Assembly (NCBI GenBank): GCA_029834535.1
Contig: JAQMWT010000489.1
Coordinates: 26,123-90,122 of the forward strand
Direction: 5' to 3'
From: Chrysophaeum taylorii
Taxonomy: Eukaryota; Sar; Pelagophyceae; Pelagomonadales; Pelagomonadaceae
Length of the DNA stretch: 64,000 nt
In this document: positions 10,645 to 22,800 of the stretch, one piece after another
Position numbering within the stretch: position 1 is the stretch's first letter
Layout of the letters: the number at the start of each line of letters is the position of its first letter
Notes under the pieces: generated by a model
What the model saw: only the letters and a program-made list of their open reading frames with translations
The model's database searches: none
What the model was told of the DNA's origin: nothing
Made by a program: the position numbers and the translations under genes

Positions 10645-11434
10645 TCAGGTAGGTTGGTTAGAGGTAGGTGTGCACCACAGCAGCATTCTCGGACAGCAGC
10701 GGTAGGCTTCGAATGAAGCGCGTATCTTGTGCGATGGGACTGTGATCATCATCGTAGTCAGCTGGTGGGTTCTTATCGGCTTGAGCGACGAAGGTACTTC
10801 AAGAGACAGCTCCAAGAGGAGCTTTCGGAGCCAGACTGCTTCATCAGCACATATGCCCTAAGCAACGAGTTCAGCCTCGTGCATGGAGCACGAAACTATC
10901 GGTTGTATCCTTCGACTGTATCCTGTATCGGCTGTAGCTTCTTAGTTTTCCATAAAAAGTACGACATCCGGACAAGTAGACAACGAAACCAAGTCGGCTT
11001 TCCGCTTCGACGCGCTTCGCTCCTCGGCTCGAATCATTCAAAGCGGCCGTGCCGTGTAGGGGATGTATGGACCTCACCGTAGACGCGCGTGGGGTTCACC
11101 GCTGCTCGACGACCGTCTTCAACGCCGCCGATGCCTTCCCGCCCAGTCGTACGACCGCCGCCGCCTTCAGCCTGGCGAGAGAGGTCGCCTCGGCCCGCGT
11201 CGGCTTCGCGGGCGCGTGTGCAGGTTGTACGGGGCCGCGAGCATGCCGCCTCATCGCCCAAAACCAACTGTCTCAGACCCCCATGTCTTTTGCGGCAAAA
11301 AAAAAACTGAAAACCGAACTTTCCGTTGTTACATAAGAAGATAGCTCGGGCGCATTCGTCTCTCCGCTTACATGAAATAATTCCGTTTCCAGAAAAGTGA
11401 CCGAAAAACTGTAATAATAACCAAGGCAGAGGCG

Positions 11435-13395
11435 ATGACACGAAAGAAGCCGAGGATGTCGGCGCGGGAGAAGCGATGGTCGGCGAAGACGAAGCCTGGG
11501 CGTAAGTTTGACGCGAAGGCGACGACGGCGAGCGTTGAGAAGAATCATCGTGCGCAGAAAAGATCTTCGCGGTCAGGCACACTGTCAGGAGAAGGGCGTC
11601 GGGGCGAAGAGGTGATGGCCAAGCATCCGGAGCGGGAGGGCTTCATCACCATGAAGCAGCTCCAGGACCGGCTCAAAGGGCGAGTTGTGTTCCAGGAGGG
11701 GCTCCGAGATGCGCGTGGGACGTATCGGTGCTCGCGTTGTTCGAGCAGAAGGTGCTGTTGGCCCGGGTGCTCCAGACGAACCGGGTGCGGGAGGCGCTCA
11801 GCGACAAGGAGATCAGCGTCAAGATTTTGATAGCGAGGCGGATCCGGAACGACAAGAGGGGTCGCATGCATGCGCGCGAGCTTCAAGCATGCCAAGTCCA
11901 GCGGAAGATGGAAGCCTCTCCTCGGCGAACTGCGACGAGACGGTCGAGGAGCACTTCGAGAGCATCCGCGGCTTCGTGGCTCGTTGACGCGGGAGGAACC
12001 ATCACTGACCCCCGCCGCGTCGTGAACGTCGACGAGATGCCCCAGTTCGTTGCCGGCTTCGGAAAGGGAGGATGTGCTCAACTACGGCGGCCTCTAGTTT
12101 GTCGTCGCGCCCCGGACCATCGCCGAGAGCCTCGCCCCCAACGAGCTCGCCGTATTCGAGAACAAAATCTGCGTCAAGTTCAGCTCGCACGCCATCCTGT
12201 CTAGCACGGAGTGCGGCGTCCAGACCGCCGCTTCCTTCCTCGACCGGAAGAAGCTGCTGGACGAGGAGCCCGCGCAGCGCGAGGTCGTCCCGCGCGTCGT
12301 CGTCGTCCTGTCCTCGGGGACAACCACGCCAGCCGCAAGGACACCAAGGTCATCATCGAGTGGTGCGAGGCCCACGGCATCCGCCTGCACTTCGAGCCGT
12401 CGGGTATCTTCGAGGCCCTGGACGAGTACGACAAAAGATATATATCAAGGCGAAGAATTATCTACTACGAGAAGGGCGTCGGCCACCGTGCCCTTAACAC
12501 CGCCGACCAACTCAAGATGCTAGCCAATATCTGGCCGTGTGTTCTATCGGGTCCGCCGCAGTCGAATAATCCACCGCCGGAGGTACTCGAACCGACCGCG
12601 TCAACACCTTCTCCAAGGTCCGGATGGAGCAGACGCGCGTCGCGCCTTGAGCAGACTTGGATCGGTCCAAGTTCATCATGCACTCGCCGCCGCCGCCGCC
12701 GCCGGTCGGCAAGAAGATCTTGGTTGACCTGACCATCACGTCGCCGGCTGGTCTGCCCGAGGACGCGGTCGAGTAAGTCCAAGCTCGACCAGGCCCGGTG
12801 CGTCATCAAGCGGCACTCAAAGCGTGACGTCAACCCCAACGAGGCAGGCTGACTAAACCAGGAAGAGTAACGTGTCCCGCGTTCGGATCACCGACGGGCG
12901 TGGATCGGCCGAGCTGTCGGACCTCCCTCCTCCGAGGCAAGCGCAAAGCCCAGGAGGCTGCCCGCGCGAAGGAAGACGAGGCGAGCGCCAGCGTGCCGAG
13001 AACAAGACGCGGCCATATCGGAGCTCCCGTCCGCCTGGACGCGATGAAAGAACGGCTGCATCTGCGAGGATGTTTCGATCGGCAAGGCGGCTTGCGCCTC
13101 TAGTCGCCCGATCACGTGCAAAACCTGCTTCGACTTGAAGGAGAATCTGTGCGGGAAGAAGAAGTGCAGAGCCGAGCGCGAGGCGGCCGCCGCCGCTGCC
13201 GACGTCGATTTCAACGTCGACGACGACGTTAACGGCCGCCTGCAGTCGACGGCGGCGATGACGGGCCTGCGGACGCAGACTAGGTCGACCATATCGCCGT
13301 TCGCGCTCGTGCAACCGGCTTTCTTTCAGACGCCCACTGGACCTCCCTCGACACAGCGGCTCCTTTGCTCCGGCGGCGACTCTTCTCGTGGCTAG
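11435..13395 (+). pseudogene. Decayed DDE transposase-like locus (pogo/DDE_1 type)
   Basis: Fragments in all three plus frames line up in the order of a DDE_1-type transposase. First comes a basic N-terminal part (11435-11900, including FITMKQLQDRLKGR and LLARVLQTNRVREAL). Next is VVNVDEMPQF at about 12025, where pogo-like enzymes have the first catalytic Asp in a NxDE motif. At about 12150-12290 is FSSHAILSSTECGVQT and SFLDRKKLL. Then DNHASRKDTKVIIEWC (12320-12370), matching the second Asp followed by SR/SH, and FEALDEYDK as the region of the third acidic residue. At least two frameshifts and several stops interrupt it. Downstream pieces to 13395 (Ala/Asp-rich) may be its C-terminus. The family is assigned by motif order only. 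Confidence 0.45.
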
Positions 13396-14010
13396 AACTA
13401 TCTGGAGGAGCTTCTTATATGGCGTGTAGCTAATTGTGCTTTCGTCTTATTGTCGTCGAGCAGTCTCAGTGCGTCGAAACTCGCTCGTTGGCTTGTGCTG
13501 TCCGACATGCCCCTGGCAAAGAAAGGGGGATGTTTTATGCGAAATCCACCTCTGTAGTGTGTACATGCAGGTCCCACCATGACCCTGCACACTTAACCCC
13601 GTCAGTCAAACTGTCCAAGAGTTCAAAGAGGCCAAATCCGTCGACGGTGGCTCTGGGAGCAACCGGGGGGGCGGCGAGGTGTCTGGTCGACTGTGGCAAC
13701 TTAATAATGGTTAGCGTTTTAGGGATTCTTGACGTCGGTTTTACGTCGTGATGCAATTGTAGTGACGCCGAGACCACGCCAGCCGTGAGATCCGGCGCGG
13801 AGGTGCATCCGTGGTCTGAGGGCTCAACCACAAGCGAACTACAGCGTATTTGAGGTCGATTTTACCCCGAGCCCCCCCCCCCGAAGAAGAGCCCCCCCAT
13901 GAGCCCGCCGCCGGCGCCGGGAGCCCCTAAGTCCATAGCAGCCGCTTACTATCAGAAAAAAAAGTTACAGCGGTCCGAACGAACGCACGCGGATGGGGAG
14001 TGCAGGGGTG
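13396..14010. other. Intergenic, no gene seen
   Basis: No coding signal. Poly-C tracts (13872-13880, 13893-13898) and a short A run (13957-13964) are present. Confidence 0.4.
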
Positions 14011-14110
14011 TTTAAATGTCGACTGCTAAGAGGGGGGTGTGTGTGGGGGGCATGAAGGATGTGGGTGGGTTTGTGGGGTAGGAGGGATGTGCCTGACGGG
14101 CGGAGATAAG
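14011..14110 (+). repeat. Interspersed repeat R1, copy 1
   Basis: About 68 bp starting tttaaatgtcgactgctaag and running through ggggggtgtgtg, catgaaggatgtgggtggg. Near-identical copies lie at 45543-45611 (plus) and 45683-45753 (minus), and a diverged one at about 28806-28875. The adjoining bases to 14110 match 2759-2790. No ORF is evident. Confidence 0.65.
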
Positions 14111-14879
14111 TAGGACGCGAGTGGAGGGGTGGCGGGTTGGTAGGGTTTCGGCTTAGGGAGCTTTCCCGTTATGGTGGAGAGTGCTTGCATAGCTGCGATC
14201 CAGCCAGAATATTGGTCGGCGTCAGATATACATACTTCCGAACCCCTCAAGAGGCGCGAATTCTGAAGTCTCTCTCTCCTGTACCTGTTTAAATTTCCGC
14301 GCGAGGCAGGCGCGGCACAAACCAGTGTTGAACTTAACTTGTTGTTGTTCCGATTGATTGTTCTTCTTACTTGCATATCTTATCAGATTCCGAAAAACTG
14401 ATGTGCTGTGGCAAGGCGGGCGATGCCCCTTCGCTGCGGAAAATAAAAGACGATCCGCAGGAGGAGCAAGGGGCGCGGCGGTCCGGAGGTTGGTTGGTTG
14501 TCAGAGTTTCGACCCAGCGGAGGAGATAGATACACGTGTAGCAAGGCCATCGCGTCGTGGCTTGCTGTGGGGTCGTCGGCGGGTCGTCGTTGACACGGTG
14601 GAGCGCCGCGATAATGTGATGAGGCGAAGACGGGGCGTCGGCAACCACCGAGCTGAAAATGGTCACCAATGGTGCGAAAGCCGCGTCATCATCGAACGCG
14701 CGAGGAGGGTCGGGAGCGCACAACGCGCACAACGCGCGCGCGTCTCCAGGGGTGAGGGGAGGGTGTTTTTTTTTTCTATTCGCGGCAGCCACAGAGGAGA
14801 AGACGAAAATAATCGGAGGTGTGTGGGCGTCGTTCCGTTCCGTTTCAATAATGTGTCGTCGTCGCGGCGGTCATCGTCG

Positions 14880-16685
14880 TCAGACGGAATCGGCGCCAAA
14901 CGCGTCGGCCTTGGAGTCGTCGGGGACGAGCTTGACGACCTCGCCGCCGGACTGGAGGTTGGCCGCCCCCGTGGCAGCGGCCTTGCCGCCGAAGACGTTG
15001 GAGTTGGCGTAGGCAGAGCCGCCGTGCTTTGAATCGTCGAGGCCAGCGATTTCGTCGTCCTTGGAGACGCGGAAGATTCCGACGCGGTTCATAAAGGTGA
15101 AGAAGGGAAGCATCGTGCAGGTGACCCAGAGGGTTATCGCGACCATGGCGAGGAGCTGGACGGCGAGCATCGTTCCATTGCCTGGGAAGGAAAAAAAAAA
15201 AAAAGAGTCTCGTTCGTCGTGAAAAAGAATAAAGAAGAATATAGTACCTCCGTAGAAGAGACCGGTTCGGTGGCCGTAGCCGGCGCGGCGCATGTTCAAG
15301 CCGCGCGCGAACAAGCCCGGGGCGACGAGACCCCAGGCGCCGGCGGCGAAGTGGACGGGCGTGGCGTTGACGGCGTCGTCGACGTGCATCTTCTTGAGGA
15401 ACTTTGAGAAGGCGGAATAGACGAGAGCACCGACGAGGCCGACGACGCAGGCGGCCCAAGGTTCGACGACGGCGCAGCCCGAGGTGATGGCGACGAGGCC
15501 GGCGAGGATGCCGTTGCAGGTCTCGGCGACGTCGAAGACGCCGTGGTCGTCGTCGGAAAACCGTTTCGTTATCTGGAAGTGAAGGACGAGGTTGGTGACG
15601 CCGCCGGCGGCCGCGGAGAGAGTCGTCGTCACGGCAGCTTTGGCGGCGACCTCGCTCGATCCGACGATGGCGAGCGTGCTGCCCGGGTTCTGCGATGGAT
15701 CATCATTCTTCGGCTTCGCACCAGCATAAAAAAAACTCACGAATCCGTACCAGCCGACCCAGAGAAGGAAGGTGCCGAGGACGGTGAGAGGGGTCGAATG
15801 GCCGTTGAACTCGCGGGGGTCCGAACCCTCGTCGAAGCGGCCGATGCGCGGACCGAGGACCCAGGCCCCGAGTCCCGCGGCGATGCCTCCGACCATGTGG
15901 ACGACGCCGCTGCCGGCGAAGTCGACCGTGCCGACGTTCATGTAAGGTTCCTTCTTGAACGCGCTCAAGAAGCCCTTGTCGCTCCAAATCCAGTGCACGA
16001 CCACCGGGTAAACGAAGGCCGTCAACACGAAGGCGTAGCCGCCGTAGGCAAACATGCCGCACCGTTCGGCGACGGCGCCGCTCACGATCGTCGCGGCCGT
16101 TGCCGCGAAGGCGAACTGAAAGAAGAACGACTGGAAATTATCCTTGCGTTCGAACTGCCCCGTCAAGAAGAACATCGAGCTTCCGATGATTTCGTTTCCG
16201 TCGCGGTACTTGCCGTACGCGACCCCGTAGCCCAAGCTCCAAAAGCCCAGCGCGCCCATACACGCGTCCAGCATGTTCTTCAGCATACTGCGCGGGAATT
16301 TTTTGAAATACGTACGACTCTCACATATTCTTGACGTTCTTCACGCGCACCGACCCCGCGCACAGCGCGGCGAAGCCCGCCTGAGGAAACAAACGAAAAA
16401 AATTATTCCAAACAACAAATGAAAAAAATTCTCTCCGCGGACACTCCCTCCACGGAGGAGGAGGAGGAGGAGGAGGAAGGAAGGAAGGTCGTAGTAGTAG
16501 TAGTAGTAGTCACGGACCTGCATCATGAAGACCAGGACCGCGCAGAAAAGGAGCCACATGGTGTCAGCACCCTCGGTGATGGAATCGAGCTCCACGCGAA
16601 GCTCGCTCTCGTCGCCCAGCAACGCCTCCCGCACCTGTTCGATGTCTTCATCCGTCAGTGACATGCTGGTCTTCTTTGGTGCCAA
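14880..16685 (-). CDS. AMT: Ammonium transporter (AMT/MEP/Rh family), five exons
   Basis: An AMT1-type ammonium channel/transporter for uptake of NH4+/NH3 across a membrane, 504 residues, in the usual AMT size range with about 11 membrane segments. Exons on the minus strand: 16685-16518, 16380-16325, 16287-15741, 15689-15248, 15181-14880. Introns are 137, 37, 51 and 66 nt, all GT-AG. Splicing restores conserved AMT text at each join: FMMQ-AGFAALCAGSVRVKN, then KNMLDAC, GWYGF-NPGSTLAI, and LFYGG-NGTML. The conserved pore segment TVDFAGSGVVH carries the Asp and first His of the twin-His pair; the second His is in TPVHFAAGAWG. The cytosolic C-terminus keeps the trans-activation helix pattern (DDEIAGLDDSKHGGSAY). 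The start is the Met of MAPKKTSMSL, with one at residue 8 as alternative. The gene is divergent from the VWA8-like gene. Confidence 0.93.
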
Positions 16686-16892
16686 CGAGCAGTCCGCGCT
16701 TAAGAGTGGATTTTGTATGGCACCGTCCTTGTTCTAAAGTCAACGAAGGCTGGCTCAACATCAACAGATGTACAAAATACTCGTTGCTTGAAGTAGGTTC
16801 GGGAAAAAGTGCTGCCGAAGACAACAATATCAATCAATCAATCATTACCCTTATTATTATTCCTTTTTTTTTTATCCGAAGATGGATTTCTG
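16686..16892. promoter_or_regulatory. Divergent promoter region between AMT and the VWA8-like gene
   Basis: About 207 bp separate the two divergent starts. The plus-strand side is AT-rich (caatcaatcaatcatt, then a T run at 16864-16873). That T run followed by atccgaag also resembles an intron 3' end, so an upstream non-coding exon of the plus-strand gene is possible. No TATA box is convincing. Confidence 0.4.
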
Positions 16893-19800
16893 ATGGCGGA
16901 ACGCCCCCTCGAGGCGGCGCGGTGCTTCGTCCGGGGAAATCGCGGGGCCATCGTCCGCGAGGGTGCGAGCCTCGAGTCTCGGATTGTAGTTGAGCTGCCC
17001 TCGCGGTGCGTGGTGGTCGCCGAGGCCGTCGCGGCTCACCCCAAGGGCGCGCGCGTGCGAATTATCTCTCCTCTCGCGGGGTGGGTGAGCTTCAAGTGCC
17101 TCGAGGTGTGCCCTGTTCTCCCCCCCGAAATCCTCGAGTGGGAGGCGTGTCCCGAACCGTCGCTAGATTTGCCGGCGACCTTCGACGGGTTCCGGCGCGG
17201 ACACTTCTTCGGAACGGTAGGCGGAAAGACGGGGTACCACCCCGACCCCGAGGCGCGACCCCAGCGGCAGGCCGCAAGCGGTGTGTACGAGGTGACGGGG
17301 GTGCTGGGTGCACGCGTGCGCGCCGAGCCCGAGCTCTACTCGCCCGTGCGCGAGATACTCGAGCCGGGGACTTCGGCGCGAATCTGCGAGACTGCGGACG
17401 TTCGGCGCTTCGAGGAGGCAACGCCCGGCGACCCTTGGGGCCGCGTTTCGCTCGCGCTGCGCGACACGGTGGTGGGACGCGCGCACATTCGGGGGGTTGG
17501 ATGGGTCAGCTCGAGCGTCCTGACGCGGCGACGCGAGGTGGCCGCGCGTTCCGAGCCGGCTCCGGCTGCCGAGCCGGCTCGGGCGGCTAATAGACTCGTA
17601 TCGACCGGCCGCTTCGAGCGTCGTCTCAGGGACGCCGCCGTGCCGCCGCCGCCGACAAAATCATCATCATCATCTTCTTCTTCTTCTTGTTCCCGGCGGG
17701 ATGACGTCGCGGGGTGGTTGTCGAAGAAAGCCGAGCTCGGGCAGGACGCGTGTTTGATCGGGGACTCCAAGTCCGCGCGAGGGTTTGCGGTGCGGCTCTG
17801 CGAGGCGCTGGGCCGCGAAATAGAGTACGTCTCCCTGAGCCGCGACACGGTCGAGGCGGACCTGACGCAGCGACGCGAGCTGCGCGCGGGTCGAACGATC
17901 GAATGGACCGACCAGCCGGCCGCGAGGGCGGCGCGGCACGGCCGCGTCCTGATCCTCGACGGCATCGACCGCGCCGAGCGCAACCTCCTCCCGCTCCTCA
18001 ACAACCTCCTCGAGAACCGCGAGCTCGCGCTCGAAGACGGCGTGCTGCGGGCGGCCCCGGGTTTTTTTGTTGTCGCGACCTGCGTCGACGCGCGCGGCCT
18101 CGACCCGCCCCTCCGCTCGCGCTTTGTCGGAGCGCGCGTGCCAGACCCCGACCCAGACCCAGACCCACCGACGACGGATCTCCCAGTAGCAGTCCCAGAA
18201 CTGTCGTCGTCGTCGCTGACTCCGCAGCAGCAGGCGGTCGCGGGCCGCCTCGCCCGGGACCTCGCGCGCGGCAGAGACGCGTGCCTGAGAGGACCTAGCG
18301 GCGTCGGGAAGACGGCGTGCGTCGCGGCTATCTGTCGCGATCCTCTAGTGGTGATGTGCCATGGCGACCTCGCCGCGCGCGACCTCCTGCAGGTCCGGGT
18401 TTTTGACGAAGAGCTGGGAACCACGTGGCGGGACGCGCCGGCCGTCGAGGCCGCGAGAACCGGGACCACCGTCGTCCTCGACGGCGTCGACCGGCTCCCG
18501 GCCGGCATCCTCGGAGCGGCGCTCGGGCCGCTCCTCGAGGACCGCCGGCTCCTGAGCCTCCCCGACGGGTCGCGGCTCGAGGCTGCGGCGCCCGGCTTCC
18601 GCGCCATCCTGGTGGGCGACACGCCGGATAAAATTTCGGGTCTCGCGCGGCACAGTCTCGGGCTGCTCGACGAGCGAGACTCGCGCTTTCTGGTCGCCGG
18701 ATCGCCTCATATCGAAGCGTTCGCGGCGCTCAACCTCGAGCTCGGCCCGGGGGAGCTCGTGCGGGCCGCGGCGCTTTCGGTGTCGGAGGGCTTCGAGGCG
18801 GCCGTGTGCCGCGTCGCGGCGCCGTTTTCCCCCGACCCTGCCCGCGTTTCGCGTCTGGCGGCGACGGCGCGCCGCCAGGCGGGCGGCCTCCTCCAGGAGC
18901 GAGACTTCTGCCGCGCCGGCGCCCGAGCTCCCGAAATCTCGATCACCGCAACCCACGTCCGCATCGCCGACGTCGAAGCCCCCCGCAGGCAGCAGCAACC
19001 CTCCGCCTCCTTTTCTCGGCGATCGGCGCGGCCGCCGAGTCTCGCGTCGTGGGTGTTGAGGGACGCGCTTCTCGAGTGGACGCGAGGCTGGGACCTCCAG
19101 CTCGCGGGGAGGCCCGGCGTCGGCAAGAACGTAATCGCCGACAAGCTGCTGGAGCTCCTCAACTGGGATCGCGAGTACGTCCAGCTCCACGCCGACTCGA
19201 CGGTTTCTTCGCTCCTGTCCGCGCTGTCGCGGGCCGAGCGCTCCGACAGATGCCTCGTGGTCGACGAGGCAGACAAGGCGCCCGCGGCCGTGCTGCGCGC
19301 CTTGGAGAACCGCCGTACGCGCGCGATCATCCTCGCGAACCGACCTGTTGCCGCCCTCTGGTCCTTCGCGACGCTCCTCGTCGAGAACCTCGAGACGAGC
19401 GCCGAGATCGACCTCCTCGAATCCCTCGACCTCCCTCCGCGCCTCGCCCTCGAGTTTGCGGCCCTTCGCAATACCAAGCCCTACTCGACCCGCGAGCTCC
19501 TCAAGGTTGCACGCCACGCCGCGAGATTCCCGGAGGAGGACAACGACGACGACGACAGAGCGGCGCTCCGGAACGTCCTGGCCTTCGACGCCCAGTTCCC
19601 CGCTCTCGAACTCGACCTCGAGTTCGGGGATGCCGTCACCTGGTTGCGGCAAAAGCAGGTTCTGGGCCAGGACGCGTACCTCCTCTGCGACCCCGGCCCC
19701 GCGGGTCGTCGCCTCGCGAAAAAAGTCTTCGCGGGTGCCGAGGTCGTGACCCTCTCGCCCGACTCGACGGCCTCCGACCTCTTCCAGCGCCGGGAAATCC

Positions 19801-22800
19801 GCGACGGGCGCGTCGCGCGGACCGACCTCGCCTTCGTCCGGGCAGCGCGCGAGGGCCGCGTCCTCATTCTCGAGGGCATCGAGCGCGCCGAGCCGGCCCT
19901 CCTTCCGATCCTCAATAACCTCCTCGAGAACCGCGAGACAACTCTCGACGACGGTCGGACGCTCGTCGCCGCGCCCGGCTTTCTCGTCGTCGCCGTCGGA
20001 CCCCCGACCCCCAAGCACCGCGGCCACCTCCTCGACCCCTCGCTCCGGTCGCGCTTCTGTGCCCACGTCCTGCCTCCGGCCTCGAAAGCCGACCTCGTGG
20101 CCTCGGTCTTTCGAGGAACGAGCGACGCTTCCGACGCCGCCGTCGACGTCGCGAAATTCGTCGCCGAGCTCCGCCGTCGATGGGAACCGACGGCGCCGCC
20201 CGCTGAATCCCTCCCCAAGTGGAGGGTGGAAGAGATCATGCGCGCCCGCGCCGTCGAGGCCCGCTTGTGGCCGCCGGAAACTGCCGTCGAGACGGTGGCG
20301 AAACTCCTCCGGCTCTTCCCCGCGATATCGCCCGCGGCCGCCCTCGCCCGCGCCTACCCGATAAACATCTTTCCCAACCTCCTCGCCCTCGAAGCCCGCG
20401 CAGACCTCGACGCTCTCCTGGCCGACTACGGCCTTCTGCTGCCTCCAGTTGGGCTTCCAACCGGCTTCGCCTTCGAGACGACCCCGCGCTGCCGAGTAGA
20501 CGACGAGCAGCCCGATGCCTCGATCGTCGGCGCCGCGTTTCGTCAATCCCTCGATGCCGACGGCCTGCCTATCAAGAAGGAAACAATCACCACCACCAAG
20601 AGTGATGATGACGACGACGACGACAACAGTGGCCTGCCGACGGTGCCTCGCGGTGATGAGGAGTCGCTCGATGCCGGCAGCGGCTTGCCTATCGAGAAGG
20701 AGAAGAAGACGATGACCGCCACCAAGAGTGGCCTGCCGACGACGCCTCGCGACGACGACGACGACGAGGAGTCGCTCGATGCCGACGGCCTGCCTATCAA
20801 GAAGGAAACAATCACCACCACCACCACCAAGAGTGATGATGACGACGACAGTGGCCTGCCGACGGTGCCTCGTGACGACGACGAGGAGTCGCTCGATGCA
20901 GACGGCCTGCCTATCGTGAAGGAGACACTCACCACCACCACCAAGAGTGATGATGACGACGACAGTGGCCTGCCGACGGTGCCTCGTGACGACGACGAGG
21001 AGTCGCTCGATGCCGACGGCCTGCCTATCAAGAAGGAGACGATCACCACCACCACCACCAAGAGTGATGATGACGACGACAGTGGCCTGCCGACGGTGCC
21101 TCGCGGTGATGAGGAGTCGCTCGATGCCGGCAGCGGCTTGCCTATCGAGAATATGAAGAAGAATAGGGATGACGCGCCAAGCGAAGAACTGAGTCGCGAC
21201 GACGACAACTCGCTCGATGCCGACGGCTTGCCCATCATCAACAACAGCAGCAGTGGCGAGACGGTCGGTACAAAAAAAGAAGCTCGCGATTCGTCGTCGT
21301 CGTCGTCGTCGCTCGAGAAGATGAATCCGGGACTCGGCCGCCGCGTCGACGCGAATAATAGGGCGCCGTCGAGCGACCAACAGGACGAAGTGGACGCCGA
21401 CGGGCTCGTGCCCGCGCAGGAGTCTTCGGAGGCATACGTGCTGCGGAGCGTGGAGGCAACCGGGCGACCGGGATCGCGGCGGTTGCGTTTCGAGACGCGC
21501 GACGGGCGGACGGCCGTCGCCATCGCCCGCGGCGGGGAAGTCGCCGCTCGCCGCGCCCCGGCGCGGTTGAGCGGCACGCAGCGCGTGGTTCTCGCGGGAC
21601 TCCTCCAGGACCACTGCTGCGGCGTCGACAGCTGCGTCGTCGGCGAGCGCGGCGCGGGCAAGAGTCTGGTCGTCCGCGAGATGGCAGCCGTCCTGGGGCT
21701 CCGGGCGCGGACGGTCGCGTGCTACCGCGACTTGAGTTTCGGCGATCTCCTGATGCGACGGGCGACCGACGAGCGCGGCGACACGACGTGGCGGCGCGGA
21801 CCCGTGGTCGAGGCGGCGATCGGCGGCCGTATCGCCGTATTAGACGGCGTGCACCGGCTCGCGCCGGGCGTGCTCGCGTCCCTCGCGTCGCTCCTGACCG
21901 ACCGCGACATATCGTTGCCCGACGGGACCCGCCTCGAAAGGCCGCACCCGGCGTTCCGGGTGGTCGCGACGGCCGAGTCCGGGTGGCTGCCGGAGGAGTC
22001 GGTCGTCGGGCTTTTCCACTTCCACGCGCTCGCGCCGCTGACGTCGCGCGAGCAGGCGACCCTCGTGTCCGAGGCGGCGGCGGCGGCGGCGACGGAGGCC
22101 GACGTGGCGGCCCTCGCGAGCTACGGCGAAGCGGTGCGCGCGGCCGTCGAAACGACCGAGGCCGCCGCCCTCGAACCGCTGGTGCTGACACCGCGGCGCC
22201 TCGCGCAGATCGCGACGGTGCTGGGAGACGGCGTCGAAGAGGCCGTCGAGCGCACGTTTTCCGGGTACCTCGCGTTCCTGCCCAAGCCCAAGCAGCTCCT
22301 CGCGGCGGGATTGCTGCGCGACGCGGTCCGCGAGCACGGCGCGCGACGAGGCAACAACAACAACAACAACAACAACGCGAGGTCGCTGGTGGCGCCGGTC
22401 GTCGAGGAGGCGCGGGAAAAAAATAGTATGCTTCGCATCGGCGACGCCGAGGCGCCGGCGTTGGGACTGAAAACTCCGCTCGTCCCCGCGCCGGAATTCG
22501 TTTCGACCGGAGCGCATCTTTGGACGCTCCGGGACCTGCTGCGGGACTGGGCCCTCGGGAGACACCTGCTTCTGGTGGGAAACCAGGGCGTCGGCAAGAA
22601 CAAGCTGGCCGACCACTTGCTGGGGCTCCTCGGCTGGGAGCGCGAGTACGTTCAGCTCCACCGCGACACGACCGTCGAGGCGTTGACCTCGGCGCCCGCG
22701 ATGCGCGACGGCCGCCTCGAGCGCCGCGATCCGGCCCTCGTTCGCGCGGCGCGCTACGGTCGCGCCCTCGTCGTGGACGAGGCCGACAAGGCGCCGCTCG

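Noticed and set aside
16809-16892. Upstream start of the VWA8-like protein, giving a hydrophobic LLLFLFFL leader
   Set aside because: The leader comes from an AT-rich stretch ending in a long T run and atccgaag, more like a 5' UTR or intron end; the next Met (16893) begins typical coding sequence.
18345-21614. A 1089-codon open frame on the minus strand, and further long minus frames at 21840-23195 and 17336-18622
   Set aside because: They are antisense to the VWA8-like coding sequence. GC-rich codon bias keeps the opposite frames open; the products are Arg/Glu-rich without domains.
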